Source: Pedosphaera parvula Ellin514
GTDB lineage: Bacteria > Verrucomicrobiota > Verrucomicrobiia > Limisphaerales > Pedosphaeraceae
DNA length: 64,000 bases
Assembly (NCBI RefSeq): GCF_000172555.1
Contig: NZ_ABOX02000001.1
Location: forward strand, 62,001 to 126,000
Reading direction: 5' to 3'
In this document: positions 55,701 through 64,000 of the stretch, in pieces
Position numbering within the stretch: the first letter of the stretch is position 1
Layout of the letters: each line of letters begins with the position of its first letter
Translations under genes and position numbers: made by a program
Notes under the pieces: model-generated
Database searches by the model: none
Seen by the model: the letters and a program-made list of their open reading frames with translations, nothing else
What the model was told of the DNA's origin: nothing

Positions 55701-58700
55701 GAAACGCTTACTTCAGCAGCGTTGTCCTCAATAACATCGGCACAGTGGATATCCAGGCAGGCACGTTCAATTTCAATGGGGGCGGCACGATCGGCGGAGC
55801 TTTGAACACGGCAGCAGGCGCCGTAATCAATTTTGGGAGCGGTAGTTTCGTAGTGGGAGCCACTCCGGTCATTACGGGCTCTGGTATTTCCCAGTTCAAT
55901 AACAATTCCAGTTTGACGTTGCTTTATGATCGAGTGCCCAATCTGCTGTTGAAGGCCGGCACCATCATTCTCGGACCTTCCTTCCAGAACAACGGCGCCA
56001 TCACGAACCTCACTCTTTCCGGCGCGTCGCTGTCGGGCAGCAATCTTGTCACTGGAACATTCAATTGGTTCAGCGGGAGCATCAATGGTTCTCTGAATAT
56101 CGCGAATGGGGGCACCTTGAACGTGCTGCCTGGCAATGTTCATGATCTTCCCAACTCCAGCCTGGTTAATTCGGGAACTGTCATTTGGACCGGCGATCAA
56201 TTCCGTGGCAATTCAAGCACCTTCATCACCAACAATAGTTTGTGGCTGGCTCAATCGGATGACCAAATCAACGCGGCCTACGGCGGCACCGTTACTTTTG
56301 TTAACAATGGAACTTTCCGTAAATTGGCCAGTGGCGGTACCAGTTATTTTTACGGTACTGCCTTCGTAAACAACGGCACAGTGGATGCCCAAAGTGGCAC
56401 CATCAGTTTCCAGAGCGGTGGCACCATCGGTGGTACATACAATTCAGTCGCCGGTGCCGCAATCTTGTTCGAAACGGGCGGCTTCACACTAAATTCCCAG
56501 CCAAACTTCACCGGGTCGGGTGCCTTTCAACTCACCGGCGGCACTTTGACCATGACTCGGGATATCGCTCCCGCCCTGCAACTGACGGGTGGCAATATCG
56601 TGGTGAGTCCCTCATTCCAAAATGGCGGCAGCATCACCAATCTCATCCTTTCCGGATCGACCCTGACCGGGACCAATGTCGTGACGGGCTCCTTTACCTG
56701 GAATAAGGGAAATCTCGTTGGTGCCCTTACCGTGGCAACCAATGCCACACTGGTTTTGGGCGGCAATGGCTTGCATGACATGCCGGGCGCAACCCTGACC
56801 AATTTCGGCACGGTGCTCTGGAATGGCAACCAGGTCAGGGGAAATGGCACCACGCTGATCAATAACCAAAATCTTTGGCTCGCGCAGTGCGATAGCGATT
56901 TGAACAGTGCTTATGGCGGACAGGCGCAATTTGTTAATAATGGAACCTTTCGTAAGCTTGCCAGCGGAGGAACGACCACCTTCAACGGTATGGCGCTCAA
57001 TAACAATGGATTGGTCGATGCACAGACGGGCACAATCAATTTCAGTGGCGGCGGTATCATCGGCGGCAACTACAATACGGTCAAGGGCTCATTGATCGAC
57101 TTTGCCTCCGGAAATTTCTTTTCCACGGTCACACCAATCATTGCCACCAATGGCGTCACCCGCTTCAGTGGCGGGACTCTCAACCTGGCGTATGATTGCA
57201 GTCCCAACCTTCTGCTGGTCGGTGGAAATGTCAGCCCGGGCGCTGCCTTCCAAAACGGTGGTGCGATTACGAATTTGACGATTGTTGGATCCACACTGAT
57301 CGGCTCCAACAGCGTGGCCGGCACCTTCAACTGGATCGACGGAAAGCTCAGCGGATCGTTGACGGTGATCTCCAATGGCTTAATCACGATCAGCGGAGGC
57401 AGTGACAAGGACATGCCTGGCGCCTGGCTGGCTAATAACGGCACCGTGCTGTGGCAGAGCGGTCGTATTCGCGGCAACGCCAGCAGCAGCATCACCAACA
57501 ATGGTTTGTGGCTCGTCCAAAATGATTATGAGATGAACAACGATTACGGTGGCAGCGGCAATCTCAGCTTTGTGAACACCGGCACCTTCCGTAAGCAGAC
57601 CACCTTTGGGGGAACCGCCTTCAAGAATGTTCCTTTCAGCAACTCCGGAATTCTTGATGTTCAGAGTGGCACGATTAATTTCAACGCCGGTTACACGCAA
57701 ACCGGTGCCTCCATGTATTTCGGCATGAGCAGCCCGAACGTTGCCGGTCACGTGAATATTTCCGGAAATGTAAATCTCGATGGCACTCTGCGCCTGAAAT
57801 TTGCGAATGGTTACACACCGGTTACTGGTGACACGGTTGCCTTGGTGAATTACGCATCGCATAACGGGACCTTTGCCAACCTTGACCTCCCAGCCCTCGC
57901 TAATGGGCAGGGATGGAAGGCAGAATACGGTGCGGGCGGAGTTGTCCTCACCATTATTCCTCCGCCAGCAAATTATAATCTCCAGATCAGTGGATCAGTA
58001 ACTGATAACCTTGGTCATCCGATCGCCGGGGCCAATGTTTATGCGGTAATTGACCCGCTCACGACCACGAACCTCATTCAAAACGGAAGCTTCGAACTGC
58101 CATCGAATAACGGCAACGGTTATGTGCTGTATAATTCCGGCGCCACCAACATTCCCGGTTGGCGAGTGATGGGGCCGGTGAATGCAAACATTGCTCTGGT
58201 TAATGGTTATCTGGGAGCTCCAGCCGACGGCGCACAATATTTGGATCCATCCGGCAACACGGGCAATGGCGGAATCGCCCAGACCTTTTCCACCGTTCCC
58301 GGCAAGACTTATCTCCTCATCTTTTATCATGGCACCTATAGCACTCACGGGTTGAATGCGCTCGGAGTGAGCGTGGGCACCAATGCCTATACCTTCGGAG
58401 AAACCAGCACGAGTAACCTGGGCTGGACGCGCGAGGAAGTCAGTTTCGTGGCCAGTTCGAATCTCACCACCCTGACGTTCATGGATTTGTCCGGTTACGA
58501 TGCCAACGATGCCTTTGTGGACAACGTCCAGGTAGTTCCGCCCGGCTTTGGCAATGTGTTGTCAGCCGTGACGGATACGAACGGTCATTATGTTGTGGCG
58601 GTGCCGAACGGCACCTGGCAGGTGGGCGTGAATGGACTGCAGGCGCTGGGATACAACGATGTGTTGAATCAAACCATTGGTCTGAACAATTCGAATGCAG

Positions 58701-61700
58701 TCGTGAATTTCGTCACGACCCCGCTTGTAGGGCAGGGGACGACTTATTCGATCACCACTTCCGTAAATCCTCCGGGCGCAGGCAGCGCTATTGGCGGTGG
58801 CACCTTTGTTTCCGGGGCGAATGTAAGCTTAACAGCAACTCCCATCACCAATACGTTGCCTTACCTGTTTGCAAACTGGACGGAGAACGGTGTGTTCCAG
58901 AGCGCCAATTCAACTTACACTTTCCCGGCGATTCGGAATCGTCAATTGGTGGCCAACTTCACTCTTCCGCAGTATGCAATAGCAGCCACGAACTCGCCGT
59001 CGAACGCAGGTTCAATTACTGGCGCGGGCTCGTATTTCTATGGCACAACCAATGTGCTGACCGCTTACCCGAACTTCGGTTACTACTTCGCCAATTGGAC
59101 GGAGGGAACCAATGTGGTGGGAACAAATCTCAGCCTGTCCACGGTGGTTTACAGCAATCACACTTTTGTCGCGCATTACAACGAAGCCAATGTCTCCCAC
59201 GTGGTAACCACCGTTACCTCACCCGCCGGTTTGGCTGCGGTGGCGGGTGCGGGTGTTTATACCAACGGGCAGGCGGCAAACTTTAGTGCGCCGATTTCCA
59301 TCACCAATTCGCCATTCGTTTATACGTTCCACCAATATACCTTGAGCAACACGGTGGCGAACACCAATGCCAGCTTCAGCAAGCTCTTTTCAACGCTCGA
59401 CCCGACGAACCTGCAATACATCGCGGTCTATGATGCCAAGAATATTCTTCCGCTCGTCACGAACGTGAATTTCAATTTTGGCAATGTCGTGCCGGCTACC
59501 ACCAACTTCCAGCTCAGCTTGCAGTTTGACCGGACGATGAATACGAACTTCGCCCCGTCTCTGGTCGTCACGAATACTGCTGCGGCGGTTCAAGCCAGTG
59601 TCCCGGTTGGTGGATATTGGGCGACCACCACGGTTTCGAACGATACCTTCTTCGCCCCGCCGATCACGTTTTCGACCGGCATGGATGGCACCAATCGCTT
59701 CTTTGCCTCCGGTGCGACGGATTTATTCGGTAATGCTCTCGCCCTGACCAACGTTGCAAATGTTCTGGTGGATGTAACTGCGCCAGCGAATCCTTTGCTG
59801 GCCATCGCCTCCTCCAACAGCACTTCGATCATGGTGAGCTGGTCCAATTACGTAGCCCCGGCTGATCTCAGTGGCTTCCGCATTTATATCCAGACGACGA
59901 ACTTTTCCTCCGTTGCCGGATTGCCGATTCTGACAGGTGTTGGCTCAGCCGGCCGCAGCTTCCAATTTGGAAACCTGGCACTGGATACGCCGTATTATGT
60001 CGCGGTGCAGGCGCTCGACGTGGCCGGAAATAGCAGTGCTTCCGTGACACCGTTGCCAATGACGCTGGCCAGCACCATTCCGCCAGCCGTGGCCGTGCAG
60101 TCTTCAGCGGTTGGGGCATCCTCCGCGCAACTGAACTGGAATGCATACAATGCTTCGGGTCTCCTCGGCTTTGCCGGCTTCCGCGTTTATTACGAACAAA
60201 CCAACTTCACCTCGGTGGTTGGACTGGCCTCGCGAGCCACGCTGGGCACTGGCGTCCGTTCCTTCCAGGTGGACGGTTTGGATCGCACCAAAACCTATTA
60301 TCTGGCCGTTGTTGGTTATAACCAAGCCAATGGCTTCAATCCAAATGTCACCACCGCCAAATGGTCTGATCCTTATGGCGGCACCATCGGCATCAATACC
60401 ACGATTGGCGGGGCAGGGCAGGCAGTGGTGGCGATTAATCAAAGCATCCTGGTGGCAAGCAATGCCACACTCACCATCCAGCCTGGCACCACGTTGCTCT
60501 TTGCACCTGGCAGCAGCTTGACGGTGCAACAAGGCGCCCTGGTTGCGAATGGCACCGCTCTCGACCCGATTACTTTCACGTCCGCCAACGATACGCAGGG
60601 CAATACTCCGGCTCCTGCGGATTGGAACGGGGTGACGCTGGGCAATGGCGCGGGTGCGTCGAGCCTGAGGAATGTGTTCGTGAAATATGCGAAGGGTGTC
60701 ACGGTCAGCAGTTGTGCCCCGACCATTGATGCGGTTACGGCTACTTACAATTCTCCATACGGACTGGGCTTGCAGAATGGCGCGACGTTGACCACCAGCA
60801 ATGCACTGCTTGTCGCCAATGACCTCGGCATCAAGCTTAACGATACCTCCTTCCTGAACCTCCAGAATTCTGTCATCAAGAATAATGGAACCAACATCTT
60901 CAACGCTGGCAGCACGGTTCTTGCCGCAGCGCAAAACTGGTGGGGTTCGGCAGCGGAACTGGATGTAACCAATTCCCTGGTTGGAAATGTCACTTATAAT
61001 CCGTTTCTCACCTTTGAGCCGCTATTGACACCGGCACTTGGAACCTCCAATGGATTAAGCCAGGTTGGCGGTCAGGCCGTGAATTTGAAACTCGCCTGCC
61101 GGACCGCGGATGCGATGCGCCTCAGTGAGGATTCCACCTTTGCCGGTGTGTTCTTCACACCTTTCACGAATTACACCGCCTTGCCGCTCTCCGGTGGCGG
61201 AGGAGTGAAGCATATCTACGCGCAATTCCGCAGTATCACCGGCCAGACCAATACACCTGTTTCCCTGACGGTGAATTACATTACCGGCGGACCGGTGATT
61301 CAGTCGTTCAGCTTGAATGAAGGGCAGATTTTGAGCCGGCCAGTTACGGTGACGGGATCAGCCACGGCAGTTTTGGGCATGGCGAACATGGAGTTTTATG
61401 TGGATGGTGTGCTGCAGGGCACTAATGTCGGCGGCACGTTCTCGCAATATTTTGATATCAGCCAGTTCAGCAACGCCGTTCACCGCGTGAAATTGCTGGC
61501 GCGCGACACCAGCGCAAACATTGCCACGTTGGAAAATAATGTACTGATTGCAGTGACGTCGCCCAATACGCCGATCATCACTGTTCCGAGCAGCGATATT
61601 CTGATCGCCACCAATGTTTATACTGTGAGTGGCACAGCCGAACCGGGCATCAACATTCAATTGACGCGCAACGGTCAAATCGTCGGCACCACCATAGCGA

Positions 61701-64000
61701 ATTCAAGTGGCGGCTTTACCATTACGAATGCTTTGCTGGTCGAAGGTGCAAACACTTTGGTGGCGGTGGCCTCCGATAACACGGGCGTCACACCCTCAGC
61801 TGTGCGTCATATTACGGTGGACAGCGGACCGCCCGTGGCGGTGACCCTGGACGCGCCGGTTTACAATCCTGCCTCAGGCCTGGCTCTGACCTGGCATTTC
61901 CCGACCACCGGTGAACATGCCACCAAGTTCAAGGTGTTTTGGCGCAGCAGTTCCTTCACCTCCACCAATCAGGCGACTGGTCAATCGGTGTTGCTAAACT
62001 CCTTGAATTACACGGTGCAAGGAATCGCCAATGGAACCTACTATTTCGGTGTGGTTGGGTATGATGATGCCGGAAATTCCAGCCCGCTCTCGCCGCTCGT
62101 TTCTACGACTTACGATGCCATCCCGCCGACCATTGGCATTGCCTACGACAGGCCTTCACCCGTTGGCCTTGGCCCGGTTCACGTCGTCATTACTTCAAGT
62201 GAAGCTCTGTCGGTGGCACCAGCGGTCACCATCAAGCCGAACGGTGCTCCGTCACCCATCCTGCTGAATTTGACCAATACGGCTCTGAATACTTATGAGA
62301 GCTCGTTCAATGTCACCGCTGCATCTCCGTCAGGATTAGCGGCAGTGCAGGTCACGGCTCAGGACCTGGCCGGCAATGTTTTCAGTGGCAGCCCGAATGG
62401 CGCGCAATTAGTCATCGATACCACGGCACCGGTGGCAATCATTGCCACCTTGCCCGTAGCCCCGGTTCAGGTAACCAACGGCACCAGCCTGGGAGTTATT
62501 TTGCAACTTACCGAGTTGGTCAAGGCAGGAACGACACCGACCTTGAACTTCACACCGCCGGTTGGCAGTGGCGTATCCATTCCGCTGTCGGGATCGGGCA
62601 GCAATTGGAGCGGCAATCTCTCGTTGACCACTTCCATGGGAGCCGGATTCGCTCAATTTTCCTTTTCTGCCCAGGATGCGGTCAGCAATGTGGGAACTAA
62701 TATTTTGAGCGGTGGCAAACTGGAACTTTATACGAATGCCCTGCCAACGCCACCGGCAGCGCCTATTAACCTTGCTGCCACCAGTTTGCAGGGAGGCTAC
62801 GTGCGTTTGACCTGGAATGCCGTTTCCAATGCGGAGATTTATCGTCTTTATCGCGATGCTGACACCAATCTGGTGGCTCCCACCAATTTGGTAACGGACG
62901 CCATCACCAGCAATAACATTGTTGATCTGCCGGGTGTCGACGGTTTCTATCATTACGGTGTGACTGCGAGCCGTCGCGGGTCTGAGAGCGGTATCTCGAA
63001 TGTGGTCGTGGCCATTGCCGACAGCATTGCGCCGGCAGCCCCAACCAATGTCGCCGTGGCTTTGGCGGTAAGCGGCGTCCAGGTTTCCTGGCAGGAACCT
63101 GCCGGTGGCGAAACTCCGGATCATTACAGTATCTATCGCAACGGCACATTCCTGAGGACCGCACCCGATACCACACCGATAGTTGATTATCCTCCGCGCG
63201 GAACGAACTCCTACGTCATTGCCGCCGCTGACAAAGTCGGAAATGAGAACGCTAGTGCTCCGGCTTTGATCCAACTACTCGTTAGCCCGGTAGTGAACCT
63301 CTCCGTGTTGGTGACTGCTGGTCAGGCCACAGTCCTTAACTGGGTCGGCAACGATGGCACTGCGGTTGGTTACAATGTTTATCGTAATGGCATCAAGCAG
63401 AATGCCTCGCCAATCCCGGGAAGCACCTTCACCGATAATCTGCCTCCATCCGGAGTCATTCAGTATGCGGTCACGGCAGTTAACAACGCCGCTCAAGAGA
63501 GTCCTCAGCGACTGGTAAATGTTTATCAGGTGGGATTGGGGTTGCTGGTTAATTCAGGAGGCACCGGCACCAACAATTCATTGCTCACCGGCTATTTTGA
63601 CCAGTTCCAGGTGGGAGTTACGAACCAGACCAGCACGAACAATCTGCAACTGACGCAACTGGAATTGTATCGCACCATCACGGGGCTTGATCCGGCGACA
63701 CTCACGCGTGCCGTCACTACCAATCTTGATGCCGGAGCCAGTGTGGAGCAATCCGTCATCTTTGTGGAATCGCCGGTGGCAGCAGCTCAAACCTTGCGTG
63801 TGCGGGCCTTCCAACACACAGACAGCGGTGGCAGCAGCGTCATTTACCAGCAAATATTTGCGCTCAACGATATTCATCAGCCAGATAAGGCAGTCAGCGT
63901 CTCCATCAACCAGTTGCCTTTGGCCGGCGGTTTATCTTCGTTCCAGATTCAACTGGCCAACCGTGGCTATGTCGATATGGATGTGATTGTCTCCCGCGGC
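49712..64000 (+). CDS. Giant secreted repeat protein (adhesin-like), partial at right edge
   Basis: One frame from ATG 49712 stays open to the window end, more than 4,760 codons. It begins with a signal peptide (LKRYILSLVICSLCNGMLQA) and FTWTGSTSTDWFNTNNWNP, a motif of autotransporter-like proteins. Next come about six 230-250-residue repeats (to ~54.7 kb) and an Ig-like linker (residues ~1745-1830). A second KGTISSDWFTAGNWSP start leads three ~210-residue repeats (~1836-2750). After that come a carboxypeptidase-regulatory/DUF642-like region (~2757-2940), InlB-like repeats (~3010-3160; LFANWTENG, YYFANWTEG), fibronectin-type domains, a beta-helix (~3560-3770, with NWWG), and more Ig and fibronectin-type domains. 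The bias to Asn, Thr, Gly and Ser is strong. It is probably a cell-surface or matrix protein; binding partners are unknown. I checked the frame at several points and no in-frame stop was found. Confidence 0.88.
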   Translation, partial: MHFLKRYILSLVICSLCNGMLQAASFTWTGSTSTDWFNTNNWNPKAIPGPADTAVINSGTVNVGSAANVGTVTLSGGALNGAGSLVVSNSFNWTGGTLGGNLTISANATLNLSGSGVRDLPNATLVNYGTVVWTGGQVRGNGSTTITNAGLWIAQVDDQINNAYAGTPNFYNTGTFRKSTTTGISYFSGMLFNGAGIVDVQTGTLNFNAGGVFDGSYSAANGATINFNGGGSLQGTNTAAAGGIIALTSGTFTYTPSLSFNGPGICRITGGSLALGNDVIPNLQLAGGTITLSPTFQSGSITNLTLLGATLNTTNTVTGILNWNGTINGALTIASGAVCNWTNGRFGGMLIVATNSVLNMSGVNVKDLPDSTFVNNGTLNWSGGSVRGNGVTVYTNNNLWLAQSNDQLNSAYGGSSTFYNNATFRKSPATGTTTVSATFINNGLIDVLTGTLTLSGGGSFGGTLQAAAPTTVNFSGGGYLNGNYTVASTASLNMTGGNFFYGPSLSFNGAGSSSFDGGNITLTNAPIPNLQLTGGTIALGPNFENGSITNLTLNGATLSGTNTVTGTLNWLSGSVSGSLTISTTGVLNLSGSSSKTLSAVLTNAGTINWAGTGDFQLINSGGPGAIYNLASGIIDAQSDQGLRNYYGGEYFNNAGLFRKSSGNGTTTIYVTMDDTGTVSALSGTISLHNGNFGGNFQANSGTSINFANGGNLSGTFTAAAGGNINLSGGAFTYVPTVVFNGAGSNQMTGGSITLINDVIPGLQLIGGTVGLSPTFQGGSITNFTLNGPALVGTNLVSGIFNWNGGSINGVLTVATNSTMNIGGGVTKTLYASLTNAGTVIWTGAGDVQLVNNSGSGGAIYNLVGGLFDIRNNQALNNYYSTESFSNAGLVRKSLGTGTTIFNLFFTNTGTVSVLSGSLSFRNGNFGGSFLAANGTGLNFSNGGVLSGSFNAGYGALINFSNGTFTQMPSLSFSGAGSATFTGGTLTLLNDVIPNLQLTGGNVILAPSFQNGVITNLTVNGISLNGSNTVTGTLNWLSGTINGQLYIATNASLNISGSATKSLNASVVNAGNILWTGAGNFQFINNVGMSNLAGAVFDIQNDQTLGNYYGGEYLNNAGLIRKTVAGGTTTMGVMVNNAGTVDLESGAFTFNTSATLGGSYLAATNTVINFSGGGTLSGTYTAAAGGSFNLSGGNFINTTNVLFNGAGYNAITGGSLTLLADTIPNLQLLGGTLSLSPAFQGGSISNFSLNGPSLAGSNYVSGVFNLNGNSAVNGFLTLAPNSTLNWTNGGFAGGLFIGTNANVNMGGSATKYISSTATNAGTVIWAGTGGFQFYNNAGFVNLPGAIFDIQSDQNMANYYGGEYFNNAGLLRKRITTGTTTINPILNNTGTVDIQTGTLTYNNSGSVSGTFLVASGAILNLNGGGNLTGTFTAAAGAMLNLTSGTFTYGPTLNFNGAGAYRFTGGTITFNNDIISNLQLQGGTIALSPTFQGGVITNLTLNGLTLNGSNYVTGILNVNGSVTGPMTIAPNATVNWSGGGFGAGFTALSNSTINITGSAGKSISANSTNAGTIVWGGTGGIQFYNNVGLNNLPSGILDIQSDQSFGSYYGGEFFINSGLVRKSVATGTTTIGILFSNSNTMDVQSGLISFNNTFTQSNGTWNFGVNGPGNYGHLGFTGTAPLAKTLNVNLNNGYIPPTGTSLAIATYASRNGTFTNVSLPTNGLFWQLAYGASATTLSVTNSAGPVIAITSPTNNAAFTGPLSININTSVTDTNAAIAKVEYFQGTNKLGETLSNPYNFTWNSVQPGLYTITARATDALGALGTSTPVNLTVYSSNPLQTTNFVWKGTISSDWFTAGNWSPTGVPGVLDNVIITNNSTVNVGANVSVNNLTLTTGTLQGNGVLTVTNSFNWSGGVFTGSLAIGSNAIWNITGNVNHDFPGAKIVNYGSVAFADGSLRGSSTTLTNFGLWTYQGDLDFNSAYGGSYTFYNIGTLRKAGTTGNAYFSSVVLNNIGTVDIQAGTFNFNGGGTIGGALNTAAGAVINFGSGSFVVGATPVITGSGISQFNNNSSLTLLYDRVPNLLLKAGTIILGPSFQNNGAITNLTLSGASLSGSNLVTGTFNWFSGSINGSLNIANGGTLNVLPGNVHDLPNSSLVNSGTVIWTGDQFRGNSSTFITNNSLWLAQSDDQINAAYGGTVTFVNNGTFRKLASGGTSYFYGTAFVNNGTVDAQSGTISFQSGGTIGGTYNSVAGAAILFETGGFTLNSQPNFTGSGAFQLTGGTLTMTRDIAPALQLTGGNIVVSPSFQNGGSITNLILSGSTLTGTNVVTGSFTWNKGNLVGALTVATNATLVLGGNGLHDMPGATLTNFGTVLWNGNQVRGNGTTLINNQNLWLAQCDSDLNSAYGGQAQFVNNGTFRKLASGGTTTFNGMALNNNGLVDAQTGTINFSGGGIIGGNYNTVKGSLIDFASGNFFSTVTPIIATNGVTRFSGGTLNLAYDCSPNLLLVGGNVSPGAAFQNGGAITNLTIVGSTLIGSNSVAGTFNWIDGKLSGSLTVISNGLITISGGSDKDMPGAWLANNGTVLWQSGRIRGNASSSITNNGLWLVQNDYEMNNDYGGSGNLSFVNTGTFRKQTTFGGTAFKNVPFSNSGILDVQSGTINFNAGYTQTGASMYFGMSSPNVAGHVNISGNVNLDGTLRLKFANGYTPVTGDTVALVNYASHNGTFANLDLPALANGQGWKAEYGAGGVVLTIIPPPANYNLQISGSVTDNLGHPIAGANVYAVIDPLTTTNLIQNGSFELPSNNGNGYVLYNSGATNIPGWRVMGPVNANIALVNGYLGAPADGAQYLDPSGNTGNGGIAQTFSTVPGKTYLLIFYHGTYSTHGLNALGVSVGTNAYTFGETSTSNLGWTREEVSFVASSNLTTLTFMDLSGYDANDAFVDNVQVVPPGFGNVLSAVTDTNGHYVVAVPNGTWQVGVNGLQALGYNDVLNQTIGLNNSNAVVNFVTTPLVGQGTTYSITTSVNPPGAGSAIGGGTFVSGANVSLTATPITNTLPYLFANWTENGVFQSANSTYTFPAIRNRQLVANFTLPQYAIAATNSPSNAGSITGAGSYFYGTTNVLTAYPNFGYYFANWTEGTNVVGTNLSLSTVVYSNHTFVAHYNEANVSHVVTTVTSPAGLAAVAGAGVYTNGQAANFSAPISITNSPFVYTFHQYTLSNTVANTNASFSKLFSTLDPTNLQYIAVYDAKNILPLVTNVNFNFGNVVPATTNFQLSLQFDRTMNTNFAPSLVVTNTAAAVQASVPVGGYWATTTVSNDTFFAPPITFSTGMDGTNRFFASGATDLFGNALALTNVANVLVDVTAPANPLLAIASSNSTSIMVSWSNYVAPADLSGFRIYIQTTNFSSVAGLPILTGVGSAGRSFQFGNLALDTPYYVAVQALDVAGNSSASVTPLPMTLASTIPPAVAVQSSAVGASSAQLNWNAYNASGLLGFAGFRVYYEQTNFTSVVGLASRATLGTGVRSFQVDGLDRTKTYYLAVVGYNQANGFNPNVTTAKWSDPYGGTIGINTTIGGAGQAVVAINQSILVASNATLTIQPGTTLLFAPGSSLTVQQGALVANGTALDPITFTSANDTQGNTPAPADWNGVTLGNGAGASSLRNVFVKYAKGVTVSSCAPTIDAVTATYNSPYGLGLQNGATLTTSNALLVANDLGIKLNDTSFLNLQNSVIKNNGTNIFNAGSTVLAAAQNWWGSAAELDVTNSLVGNVTYNPFLTFEPLLTPALGTSNGLSQVGGQAVNLKLACRTADAMRLSEDSTFAGVFFTPFTNYTALPLSGGGGVKHIYAQFRSITGQTNTPVSLTVNYITGGPVIQSFSLNEGQILSRPVTVTGSATAVLGMANMEFYVDGVLQGTNVGGTFSQYFDISQFSNAVHRVKLLARDTSANIATLENNVLIAVTSPNTPIITVPSSDILIATNVYTVSGTAEPGINIQLTRNGQIVGTTIANSSGGFTITNALLVEGANTLVAVASDNTGVTPSAVRHITVDSGPPVAVTLDAPVYNPASGLALTWHFPTTGEHATKFKVFWRSSSFTSTNQATGQSVLLNSLNYTVQGIANGTYYFGVVGYDDAGNSSPLSPLVSTTYDAIPPTIGIAYDRPSPVGLGPVHVVITSSEALSVAPAVTIKPNGAPSPILLNLTNTALNTYESSFNVTAASPSGLAAVQVTAQDLAGNVFSGSPNGAQLVIDTTAPVAIIATLPVAPVQVTNGTSLGVILQLTELVKAGTTPTLNFTPPVGSGVSIPLSGSGSNWSGNLSLTTSMGAGFAQFSFSAQDAVSNVGTNILSGGKLELYTNALPTPPAAPINLAATSLQGGYVRLTWNAVSNAEIYRLYRDADTNLVAPTNLVTDAITSNNIVDLPGVDGFYHYGVTASRRGSESGISNVVVAIADSIAPAAPTNVAVALAVSGVQVSWQEPAGGETPDHYSIYRNGTFLRTAPDTTPIVDYPPRGTNSYVIAAADKVGNENASAPALIQLLVSPVVNLSVLVTAGQATVLNWVGNDGTAVGYNVYRNGIKQNASPIPGSTFTDNLPPSGVIQYAVTAVNNAAQESPQRLVNVYQVGLGLLVNSGGTGTNNSLLTGYFDQFQVGVTNQTSTNNLQLTQLELYRTITGLDPATLTRAVTTNLDAGASVEQSVIFVESPVAAAQTLRVRAFQHTDSGGSSVIYQQIFALNDIHQPDKAVSVSINQLPLAGGLSSFQIQLANRGYVDMDVIVSRG
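49990..54700 (+). repeat. First block of long protein repeats in the giant gene (six units)
   Basis: An LQLxGG anchor recurs near 50553, 51292, 51989, 52687, 53378 and 54128 (spacing ~690-750 bp). Each is followed by xLSPxFQxGSITNLTLNG, a WxxG strand pattern, NYYGGEYFNNAGLxRKS and GTVDVQxGTLxF. The DNA has diverged between units, so the block is old. The pattern suggests a solenoid or stacked beta fold. Confidence 0.8.
55217..57900 (+). repeat. Second block of protein repeats in the giant gene (three units)
   Basis: Anchors near 55937, 56571 and 57202 are spaced ~632 bp apart. The block opens with its own W-x-G...DW...NWSP motif, as does the gene start, so the head-plus-repeats cassette appears to have been duplicated and then shortened. 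Confidence 0.75.

Noticed and set aside
50246-63877. Many minus-strand frames of 60-340 codons inside the giant gene
   Set aside because: They are shadows caused by the low stop frequency opposite an Asn/Thr/Gly-rich coding frame; none has a domain, start signal or consistent order.

Overview
The window looks like chromosomal DNA of a soil or freshwater Verrucomicrobiota bacterium of the Pedosphaera/Limisphaerales kind. This is inferred from the mix of gene families: an SLBB/Wzz polysaccharide exporter, a MoxR-DUF58-BatA-DUF4159 operon, paralogous HEAT-repeat membrane proteins, a DUF1080 glycoside hydrolase, Ig-like giant surface proteins, hldD, and many GTG/TTG starts with weak Shine-Dalgarno sites. 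No rRNA, insertion sequence, transposase or CRISPR array was seen.

Layout. 0-3.6 kb (minus): two exopolysaccharide export genes. One is an unusual single-chain fusion of a Wzz co-polymerase, a degenerate BY-kinase and a Wza-like SLBB exporter. The other is a Wza-like lipoprotein cut by the window edge. 3.9-8.0 kb: housekeeping genes (FKBP isomerase, GreA/B-like factor, cupin, DNA polymerase IV), tRNA-Thr(UGU) and a HEAT-repeat protein. 8.4-10.5 kb: an ArgZ/AgrE-type arginine dihydrolase fused to a LOR/SDH (ornithine cyclodeaminase-type) region. 11.0-23.2 kb: a tightly packed eight-step operon: MoxR ATPase, DUF58, BatA-like VWA protein, a second VWA protein (frameshifted), a DUF4175-like coiled-coil membrane protein, DUF4159, a metallophosphatase/tetraheme cytochrome c fusion, and a thioredoxin-like protein. 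23.2-25.8 kb: two small unknown proteins and an MFS exporter.

26.1-35.8 kb: a hybrid NRPS/PKS locus of two genes, A-PCP and KS-AT-ACP-aminotransferase-C-A. The domain order is that of the beta-amino-acid-forming synthases of the McyE/MycA type. The last adenylation domain stops before its C-terminal subdomain, and no carrier or release domain follows. Initiator tRNA, transcribed on the other strand, lies about 100 bp further on. 36.0-38.7 kb (minus): an unknown protein and proA. 39.0-40.7 kb: a gene-poor region with two decaying 10-bp minisatellites, then three minus-strand units that share the promoter-like pattern TGAAAG-N17-CGTA. Two of these look like roughly 75-90 nt small RNAs with near-identical intrinsic terminators; the third drives a small protein gene. 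40.7-49.3 kb: a HEAT paralogue, a NagD-like phosphatase, a lipoprotein gene flanked by two 175-bp direct repeats, DUF1080, hldD, a beta-barrel-like protein with a Cys-rich companion, and a subtilisin-family protease.

49.7-64.0 kb: one open reading frame of more than 4,760 codons that leaves the window still open. It encodes a secreted giant protein made of about nine 210-250-residue repeats followed by Ig-like, InlB-like, beta-helix and fibronectin-type domains.

The best leads for something undescribed are the tandem small-RNA pair with its shared ECF-like promoter, the three-part exporter fusion with an internal signal-peptide-like segment, and the truncated beta-amino PKS/NRPS.
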